A DNA stretch of 64,000 nucleotides from Paraniabella hibiscisoli (GTDB lineage: Bacteria > Bacteroidota > Bacteroidia > Chitinophagales > Chitinophagaceae): assembly GCF_022512515.1 (NCBI RefSeq), contig NZ_JAKWBK010000001.1:4402001-4466000 (forward strand), in the 5' to 3' direction. Both the position numbers and the translations under genes were made by a program. Below the pieces are notes generated by a model. The model searched no databases, was not told where the DNA came from, and saw only the letters and a program-made list of their open reading frames with translations. Below, piece after piece: positions 56,026 to 64,000 of this stretch; within the stretch, counting starts at the first letter, position 1; each line of letters starts with the position of its first letter.

Positions 56026-57875
56026 ATGAAACTAAAACAGACACACTATTGGGTGATTGCTGCTGTTCTGATAAGTGCTGCTTTGCTTTGTGTTGGGTGC
56101 AATAAGAATTTCCTGGAAAAACCGAATGGCGGCACTTTTACAGTGGATACAGTTTTTAGTACACAAATTAATGCGGATATGGCTGTAGCCCGTATGTATA
56201 ATCTTTGCATCCCTTCCTGGTTTCCGCGTGATAATGGTAATGAAATGCCACGGCCGGATATGCTAACAGACGCTGTTTATTATATATTCCCCACTTATAG
56301 CTGGGTAGGGCTGTCTAACAATGCAGCGGCTTATACAACCGGTAATCAAACTGCAGATGGTAACGTAGATCGTGGCGGTTTTGGCAATCATTACTCAGGC
56401 ATTCGCCAGGCCAATATCATTTTAAAGAAGATCGATGATGTAAGCGATGCTTCTCAATCCTGGAAAGACCAGGTAAAAGGCCAGGCGTTATTTTGCCGCG
56501 CCTTCCAGCATTTTGAATTGTTTCGTCAGTATGGAGGTATCCCTATTGTGGTAGAACCGCTGGATGGTACAAAAAAACTGGATGTGCGGCGCAGCGCGGT
56601 TAAAACGGTAACGGATAGCATTGTTAGCTGGTGCGATCAGGCAGCCCGTTTATTGCCTGCCACCTGGGGACCAGCCGATTTTGGCAGGATCACAAGTGTA
56701 GCTGCAAAAGCGCTGAAAGCCCGTATGCTGCTATATGTTGCCAGTCCATTATATAATACGCCTGTTAGTATGACCGCTGAGATAGCGGAAGCCCGTTACG
56801 GAGATGGACGTGATACGGTATTGGCTTATCCATCTTATGATAAAGAGCGTTGGAAGATTGCTGCAGATGCGGCTAAAGAGGTGATTGACGCAGCAATTGC
56901 GGCAGGCGGAGGCATTTACCAAACGGGTAAAGCTGAAACAACGCCACGGACAGATAATTTCGAAGGATTGGGTGATTATGAAGCCACTTTTAATGTGAAT
57001 GCCAATAAGGAGCTGATTCTTGTAAACACTGCTCACATGTGGATATCGAATAACGGATGGCTATTCGGCAAATACCTTATGTCGAAAGTGCGTATGGGCG
57101 GCTGGGCTGTTAAAAACAATGTTCCTATTGAGTTTGCGCAGCTGTATGAAAAAAGGACGGTACTAAATGGACAATACCTTTAACAGCTACCGGCGTTGAC
57201 TTTCCTACCTGGATACAGGAACAGAATTTAGATCCCCGCTTTTATCAAACCTTTACCTATGATGGCATGTGGTACAATAGCCAGATAGGTACTATTCCGT
57301 ATTATATCGGTGATGGCGGTAAATCACCCACCACTGATTACGGACGTAGTGATGCGGGTGAAGATGGCTATGCACTGGAAACGTATAAATATGTTGCCCG
57401 TATCAATAACTGGGATGACCGGAATTTTGCCTGGACTATTTTTCGGCTGGCTGAGTTCTATCTCAATTATGCCGAAGCTATGAACGAATATGCCGGACCG
57501 GGTGGACTGCCGACAACCTACCTGAACATGATCCGTAAAAGAGCGGGTATGCCTGATAAAAATCCGGGATCAGTAGAAGCCTTCAGAGAAGCTGTACAAA
57601 ATGAAAGATCCGTTGAGCTGGCTTACGAAGGGCACCGGCTGAATGACCTGCAACGTTGGTTGAAAGCCTATTCTACGCTGAATGTTGTTTTACACGGGTT
57701 TCAAACCAAAGCAAACAATACTTCAGGTGCCTTACAACGCAACTGGAAGATTGTTTCATTTATGAACAGGGTTTGGCCAAAGAAATATTATTACCTGCCT
57801 TTCTCTAACGCACAGGTAAGCAATAATTATTTGGGAGATGGTGCAGGCTGGTTGGGACAAAATCCTGGTTGGTAG
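56026..57875 (+). CDS. SusD/RagB family glycan-binding lipoprotein, frameshifted
   Basis: This is a surface lipoprotein partner of the upstream SusC, about 617 residues. ATG 56026 is chosen over 55942 because it places a lipobox (LLCVGC, Cys25) correctly behind a signal peptide; the extra 28 residues upstream are polar. Seen: ADMAVARMYNLC, KGQALFCRAFQHFELFRQYG (the family helix), AAKALKARMLLYVASPLYN, and after the frame break near 57160 the C-terminal SusD pattern RLAEFYLNYAEAMNEY, ERSVELAYEGHRLNDLQRW and QNPGW at the end. It captures glycan at the cell surface. Confidence 0.9.
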
Positions 57876-57911
57876 CAGGTAATCATTGACATAATTCTAA
57901 TTCAATATCAA

Positions 57912-60771
57912 ATGATAAAAAAATATAGATCGCTGCTTGCTTTATTGGGTGTGTTATGTAGTGTAGGTGTTGTTAATGCACAGACAGTTGCTACAGACCG
58001 CTCAAAAGAAGAGCAGTTTAAAGACAGCTCGGAGTTGAACCGCCTGGTAGACCTGGGCTTAAGAAAGGAAAGGAGCTGGAGAAATACAGCGGCCACTTTC
58101 ACACTTTCCGGCAGGGAGCTGGAAAAAATGTTTTCAGGCAACCTGCTGAACACACTACAGGGTCGTATTCCGGGCCTTACGGTTAATACGGGTTCTGGCG
58201 AGCCAGGATATGATAATCCTAATTTGTTTATGCGGGGACGAACCACCTGGAATAATGGTGCTGCTCAGCAGTTGATTTTGCTGGATGGGTTCCAGGTAGA
58301 TCTAAGTGCTCTAAGCGCTTTTTCTCCTTACGAAATCGAATCCATTACGTTATTGAAAGATGCAGCGGCTACAGCAATGTTCGGCCTGCAGGGAGCTTCC
58401 GGTGTTATTAGCGTTTCAACAAAAAGGGTAGGGTGTCAACAAAAAATGAGTTGACGATCAATGCCCGCTATGGCGTCCAAACGCCGGTGAACCTGCCCGA
58501 AGCCATGAGTGCATACGATTATACCAGGCTATATAACCAGGCATTGGCTAATGACGGATTGCCTCAAAAATATCCCGATCCCGATTTATATAAATCAGCC
58601 AATGATCCTTTTCATCCCAATGTAAACTGGTACGATGAATTGCTGAAGAAGAACTCAACCATTCAGAATTATAACCTTTCCTTTAGAGGAGGTAACAGAA
58701 CCGCACGTTACTATGTGTTAATGGATTACATGAACTATGATGGTTTATATAAAAATGCAACTGCTATTAATAAAGATTTTGGAACCAACGCTAAATACAG
58801 CAAGATCAATTTACGTGCAAATGTAGAATTGGATCTAACCAAAAGTCTTTATGTAGCAGCAAACGTGTCTGGTATTATTGAAGATCGTAACACCCCTTCA
58901 GGTTTTACCGCTTCCCAGGTATTTGACAACCTGATGCGTATTCCGGCAGCTGCCTTCCCGGTGAAGAATCCAAATGGTACCTGGGGAAATAGCTCCGTAT
59001 ATAATTTTAATCCCATCCAGTTGCTGCAACAAAATGGAATATACAGTGCTCATACCCGAACCATACAAACCAATTTTAAAATACGGGAAAAACTGGATCT
59101 GATCACCCCGGGCTTAGCAGCAATCGGAGGCGTGTCGTTTAACAATCAATATACAGGCACCCGGCAAACGCTGTATTCGGTTATGTCTTTTGAGATCCTG
59201 AAGGATAATAATGATCAGCCGGTTTTGGATGGGCAGGGCAATCCTACCTATCGTACTATCGGCACCAACACGCCTCAAACAACCAATGAAAGCGGTAATG
59301 GTCACTGGAACCGCAATACATTCCAGGCAGGGCTAGATTATAATAGAAGTTTCGGTAAAAGTACTTTCAGCGGGATGTTGTTAGGCAGAAGAGTGAATTA
59401 TACCCGCATTGGCCAAACCTACGCAGTAAGGGTGCAAGGTATTGCCGGCAACCTTACCTACGACTATGCAAAAAATACATACTCGATTTTATCTCTTCTT
59501 ACATGGGATCAGCTGATTTTGCACCTGGAAATAAATACGGTTTTTTCCCTGCATTAAGTGCTGGCTGGATACTGTCTAACGAAAGTTTCCTGCAGAGCAA
59601 TGAGATAATCAACTTTTTAAAATTGAGAGCTTCTTATGGCAGCGCCGGAAGCATCAATGATGCTTATCGCTTCCTGTATCAGGAACGAGCCGGTGGCGCA
59701 TCCGGTTGGATCACGGGAACCAGCAATACGGGCCGTGGCGGTATGACCGTAGGAGCATTTGCTAACCCCGATGCTACATGGGAGCTAAAAAAGACTTTCA
59801 ATATAGGCTTAGAGGCTACACTGTGGGACAAACTATCTGCAACTATCGATGTATTTAATGAAAACCGCAGCGGCATTTATGAAATTCCTTATGCCAATGT
59901 TGCAGCTTATACCGGTTTTAACCTGCCTTTCTTAAATACAGGCAAGGTAAATAATAAAGGATTCGAAACGGTATTGACTTATAATAATCAATCAAACGAG
60001 TTTAAATATTTTGTTACGGGTACTGCAACCTTCGCCAGGAACAGGATTATGGAAAAATCAGAAACAGCCCAGCCTGCCGACCGGCTTTATGAAAGAGGAT
60101 TTTCTATTGGCCAGGTGAAGGGCTTAGTATTCGATGGCTTTTACCAATCGTCTGATTTCGACGCCAATGGCAGCCTGAAACAAGGTATTACTACATCTTC
60201 TTATGCCCAGGTAAAACCGGGCGATCTGAAATTTAAAGACCTCGATGGCAACGGGGTAATCAACGAATATGACCGCGCTCCATGGGGATATAATAATGTA
60301 CCAGAAGTTACGCTTGGATTTAATCTGGGTTTTAATTACAAGGGATTCGATTTCAGCGCTTTTGTACAGGGAGTAATGAATCGCACCATTAGTATGCTGG
60401 GAGCCGCTTATAACTACACGCATCCTTTTGTAAACAATAACAATATCTCTGCCTTTTCCAACAATGCCTGGACTCCTGAAACAGCTGCTACAGCAACCTC
60501 TCCCAGGCTATCCACTCTGGCCAATCTAAACAATAATGTAGGCGCGGATTTCTGGTTCCGGAACGGTAATTTTTTCAAACTACGCAGTATCGAATTAGGA
60601 TATACAATTCCGCAAATCGGTGTATTGAAAAAAATTGGCGGTATCCGTGTATTTGCTAATGGAACCAATTTGTTTGTATCCAATATGATCGACGGCCTGG
60701 AGCCGGAGAACCTGTCGATGGGTTACCCTGTGACAAAGGTGGTGGATTTTGGATTTAATGTAAAATTTTAG
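57912..60771 (+). CDS. Short SusC/RagA-type TonB-linked outer membrane protein, frameshifted
   Basis: This is a second SusC-like barrel, about 953 residues. The signal peptide (LLALLGVLCSVGVVNAQ) is followed almost at once by the plug (RELEKMFSGNLLNTLQGRIP, GLTVNTGSG, ILLDGFQVDLSALSAFSPYE, ESITLLKDAAATAMFGLQGA). The usual N-terminal carboxypeptidase-regulatory-like domain is absent, which explains the short length. The barrel ends with VVDFGFNVKF, an aromatic C-terminus as expected. Frames break near 58430 and 59480. It starts 36 nt after the first SusD and is followed by a second SusD. Confidence 0.87.
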
Positions 60772-60792
60772 AACAACGTTGAATTATCAGCC

Positions 60793-62482
60793 ATGAAAAG
60801 AAATATAATAATCGTTCAACTTTTAGCAGTTGTCCTGTTTTTCTCTTCCTGTGAGAAAGATTTTATGACAGTTAACCGGGTGGACGCGTTCATCCCTTCG
60901 GACCAGTTTTATACCAATTATAATTATGCGCAGCAAGCTGTCTGGAACGTCTACAGCTATCTTCCCAACGGACTGGGCACGCTGAATTATGAAGCCATCA
61001 CCGACAATGCCGAAGCAACTAATGTTACAGATATGTCGAATGTCTTTAACCAGGGCGTATGGAATCAATATGTCAACCCGGAAGATGTTTGGAACAAAAA
61101 CTTTAATGCCATAAGAGCAGCCAATCTATATCTGAAAAATAAGGATAAAGCTGATATTGAATACATTAAAAACCGTATTGTTACCAACGACTCTACTCCC
61201 TATTTTAATGCCAGAAATAACGTAAAGTTTATGGAAGGAGAAGTGCTTTTCCTGAAAGCTTATTTCTACCTGGAGTTGATCAAAAGATATGGAGGTGTGC
61301 CCATTCTAAGAGAGGCCTTCGAATACAAATCTGACGACTGGAAAAATGTACCAAGAAATACATTGGATGAATGTGTAAGGTACATTGTAGAGCTGTGTGA
61401 TGCAGCCTCCACTATTATCCCCCAAAACCTAAGTACCTATTCCTGGTACGATATAGGCCGTGTTACTTACGGGGCGATCAAAACCTTAAAAGCAAAAGCC
61501 CTGCTTTATAGTGCCAGTCCGTTGTTTAAGGGCGCTGGTACAACTGCAACCTGGGAAGATGCTGCCAAAGCTTACAGCGATGTTATTGCATTGAATGTAT
61601 ATACGCTTGATGCCAATTTCAACAATGTATTTGGAGCTGGTGGTCTTAACTCCAAAGAGATGATCTTCTTCCGCCAGTATGGCAACAACAACTCGGTAGA
61701 ATTTGCTAATTTCCCCATCAGTTTCAGGGGCTAATGGAAACAGTGTAACGCCTACCCAGAACCTTGTAGATCAGTTTGAGGTATTGATAAAGGACGGTTC
61801 GGGTGTAGTAACCGGCTCCAGGCCTTTTAGCTGGTCGAATCCCGCCGACGCTGCCAATCCATACGCTAACAGGGACCCTCGTTTAAATAATACAGTTATA
61901 CTAAATAGTACCACCTTTTCAGGTGCTGTTATTGAAACCTTCGAAGGGGGTGCCGCCGGGTTTCCCAAATTAAATGCTACAAAAACCGGCTACTACCTGA
62001 AAAAATGGGTAAACCCTTCCATCAACCTGGTAACCAGTACCAGCGCGGTTCATACCTGGGCCTATTTCAGGTATGGCCAGTTGTTACTAGACTATGCGGA
62101 AGCGGCTTTTAATGCTTATGGAGCCGAAGGCAAACCGGTAGGCGCATCATTAACCGCTTTGCAGGCTATTAACCTGGTGCGGGCCAGATCAACCATGCCC
62201 GCGCTTACCGCAAGCCAGGTCAACCAGGCCAGCATAGAACATGAGCGCAATGTGGAAATGGCTTATGAAGATCAGCGGCTATGGGATGTAAGACGCTGGA
62301 AAAAAGGAAGCAACTATTTCAATCAGCCAGTGAATCGCATTAAGATAACTAAAACAGGTACCACCTTTACTTACCAGGTAAATAAGTTAGAGGACCGGAA
62401 ATTTGAAACCCGAATGGATTGGTACCCGATTCCTCAGGATGAAATTGTTAAAACGGGTTGGACACAAAATCCTGGATGGTAA
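60793..62482 (+). CDS. Second SusD/RagB family lipoprotein, frameshifted
   Basis: This is an about 563-residue surface lipoprotein. The signal peptide MKRNIIIVQLLAVVLFFSSC has its lipid-attachment Cys at 20. Seen: the N-terminal YAQQAVWNVYSYLPNGLGT, EGEVLFLKAYFYLELIKRYG (family helix), GAIKTLKAKALLYSASPLFK, then after a frame break near 61725 FRYGQLLLDYAEAAFNAYG, ERNVEMAYEDQRLWDVRRWK and a final TGWTQNPGW. It pairs with the short SusC 22 nt upstream. It is divergent in sequence from the first SusD, so the pair probably binds a different glycan or part of it. Confidence 0.9.
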
Positions 62483-62520
62483 CAATAATCCTTAACCATT
62501 AATTTTTAAAAGAAAGTATT

Positions 62521-63553
62521 ATGAATAAAAAGCTTCTACTGGCATTTTCAGGGATTGGATTCGCTATGATGGTGCTATTCACAGGCTGTAAACAAGATGC
62601 TATTATTGGTGAGCGTGTGCCGGAAAACGGCAAAGTGTTTTTTCGCTTGCTGACAGTACCGGAACCAGGGGGATCAATGGGGTAAGTACCTGGGCACATG
62701 ATACAGTTGCCAAAACAGTGGCAATTGCTGCTACCATTTATAGAGGTGGTTTTACCGAATTAAGTCCCTTTAACGTAAAGGTACAGGCAGATAATAGTGC
62801 TGTTGATAAGTTGATCAGCGCAGGAAAATTACCTGCCAATACGGTAAAGCTGGCGGCTGCTGATTACGTATTGGATGAGCTGTCAACCATTGAGTATAAA
62901 GATGGCGTAATGAAAGGTACCGTACTACCCAAAATTAAAATATCCAGCTTGAGCGCCAACCAGGGTAAATACATTGCATTGGGCCTTTCAATTGCATCCG
63001 CTGAACGATTTGGTATCAATGAAGCACGCAATAAAATAGTCGTTTATGCAAACGTAGATTCTTTACTGGATGCTATTATACCCCGAAAAACCAGATATTG
63101 AACGATGCCTGGCAGGTGCTGAAGATAGCCAATAATGAAAATGTAACTGTAACACCGGCGGCTAACGGATCCTTTGTATTCGCGGGTGGCAGTGGCGGTC
63201 ATGTCGGTATTTATCAATCCGTAGATGTACAAGCCGGCAGAAAATATTCTTTCACTTTTAATGTGAAAGGATCAGGCGCTACCGATACCTGGTTTGAAGT
63301 ATACATTGGATATGGAGCGCCTGTTACCGGTGTAGATTATAACGAAGGTGGCGCACGCATGGGTTTAAATACCTGGACGGGTTGTGGTAAAACACCGTTC
63401 GATGACTTATTATCCAAAGTAGGTTGTGCAGGATCGGGGCCGGTCTTTACGGCGCCTACAACGGGTAAAGTATACCTGGTGATTCGTACAGGAGGAGCCA
63501 ACCTCGGAACCGGAGGTATTACCGCTTCAAAATTTGTGTTTATACGGCAGTAA
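62521..63553 (+). CDS. DUF1735-like surface lipoprotein (probable glycan-binding protein), frameshifted
   Basis: This is a lipoprotein of about 344 residues (lipobox TGC, Cys23) following the second SusD by 38 nt. The N-terminal half (TVAIAATIYRGGFTELSPFN, NTVKLAAADYVLDELSTIEY) has the DUF1735/BT_3987-type beta domain. The C-terminal half (YQSVDVQAGRKYSFTFNVKG, WFEVYIGYGAPVTGVDY) resembles a carbohydrate-binding jelly roll. Frames break near 62640 and 63085. Proteins in this position are normally SGBP-like: they hold glycan at the cell surface beside the SusCD complex. No enzyme motif is seen. Confidence 0.78.
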
Positions 63554-63578
63554 GCATAATATTCAAAAGATTTTTAGG

Positions 63579-63611
63579 AATGGGATGTCAAAATTGGCAT
63601 CCCATTTTTTA
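63579..63611 (+). terminator. Rho-independent terminator of the susCD operon
   Basis: AATGGGATGTCA and TGGCATCCCATT form a 12-bp stem (one G-T pair) around AAAT, followed by four further T (the T-run is six T, two of them in the stem). It lies 26 nt after the lipoprotein stop and between two convergent genes. Confidence 0.82.
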
Positions 63612-63712
63612 AAGGTCAGGCTCTTTCTTTATTTGGCATGGTGCTAGTTGCTTTATCTGGTAAACCCTCAAGCAAAGCGTTTTCTATTGAAAGTGAATGG
63701 CCACAAATATTC

Positions 63713-64000
63713 TTATTGAAGTATCACTTCTTTCGCCTTATCCAGTATTTCATCCCTACCTGCTATTATTCCTGCTACGGTAGGTCGTACAATGATATCC
63801 GGTATAATTCCTATTCGTTGTGTCGGTCTTCCGTCCGGATAGAATATGCCAATGCCGCTAAACCTGGTTTTTACAAAGCCTGGAAGTATGATCTCGAAAC
63901 ATTTCCGTCTGCACCGGCAGAATGTGTACCAATAACCGTACAATCAGCGGCAGTTCTATAAGCCATGGCATGATATTCTGAAGAACTTTGCGTCGTTTCA
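63713..64000 (-). CDS. S41 family peptidase, C-terminal part, frameshifted and cut by window end
   Basis: This is the end of a tail-specific serine protease on the minus strand. Restored frames read ETTQSSSEYHAMAYRTAADC, holding the catalytic Ser region of S41, then TVIGTHSAGADGNVS, and after a frame break near 63870 GIGIFYPDGRPTQRIGIIPD and IIAGRDEILDKAKEVI to the stop at 63713. This is the usual end of Bacteroidota S41 peptidases. The N-terminal and PDZ-like parts lie beyond the window. It converges on the susCD operon and is not part of it. Confidence 0.8.

Noticed and set aside
63638-63961. Plus-strand ORF of 107 residues after the terminator
   Set aside because: It is the shadow of the S41 peptidase on the minus strand, whose sequence has clear family motifs; the plus-strand frame has odd composition and no recognisable motif.

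Overview
The window looks like a chromosomal segment of a member of the Bacteroidota, most likely Chitinophagaceae (Chitinophaga/Niastella/Niabella-like). This rests on two tandem SusC/SusD pairs, many secreted or lipoprotein glycoside hydrolases, a 7TMR-DISM histidine kinase, a propeller/triple-tyrosine regulator, and promoters of the TTTG / xAnnTTTG type in place of -35/-10 boxes. The family assignment is inferred from gene content and style, not from a marker phylogeny.

Region 1 (1-17.4 kb, + strand) is a plant-polysaccharide and sugar-acid locus. It holds the end of an SSS symporter, a GH78 rhamnosidase, a GH127 beta-L-arabinofuranosidase-type enzyme with an intact Zn/Cys site, an unknown secreted protein, and a compact catabolic operon (RuBisCO-like protein, DUF1537 sugar-acid kinase, Asp/Glu-racemase-like protein, BASS transporter). 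A GH2 beta-galactosidase-type enzyme and a GH106 rhamnosidase-type enzyme follow. RLP plus DUF1537 kinase is the core of known apionate / 3-oxo-isoapionate pathways. GH78, GH106, GH127 and GH2 all occur in degradation of rhamnogalacturonan II, an apiose-containing pectin. The inference is that polymer degradation is linked to use of a branched-chain sugar acid.

Region 2 (17.4-25.1 kb) has a minus-strand operon (sialate O-acetylesterase-type esterase, DUF5703 protein, GT39-like membrane protein) divergent from an AraC regulator, then a DeoR regulator. Region 3 (25.1-34.3 kb) is mostly housekeeping: an endonuclease/phosphatase-like protein, a two-component pair whose 3' ends overlap, an AI-2E family transporter, a NUDIX hydrolase, dapF, a uridine-phosphorylase-type enzyme, tRNA-Cys(GCA) with a terminator, and a Gfo/Idh/MocA oxidoreductase.

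Region 4 (34.4-63.6 kb, + strand) is a second large utilisation locus: a PL14-like gene remnant, GH18, GH3, a membrane-spanning propeller/LuxR-type regulator, GH5 with a C-terminal CBM6-like domain, two GH30 paralogues, GH9, two ThuA proteins, a DUF5009 acyltransferase-like protein, SusC/SusD twice, and a DUF1735-like surface lipoprotein. The enzyme set suggests fungal or other beta-glucan/chitin cell-wall material. Three non-coding regions here (near 35.1, 41.9 and 51.9 kb) share a conserved element with promoter-like spacing, which may unite the locus into one regulon. The window ends inside a convergent S41 peptidase gene.

Quality caveat: about 45 apparent frameshifts, mostly at homopolymer runs, break otherwise well-conserved genes on both strands. 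I read these as uncorrected indels in the assembly and annotate each split gene as one CDS, stating where the frame breaks. Coordinates for such genes span all pieces.
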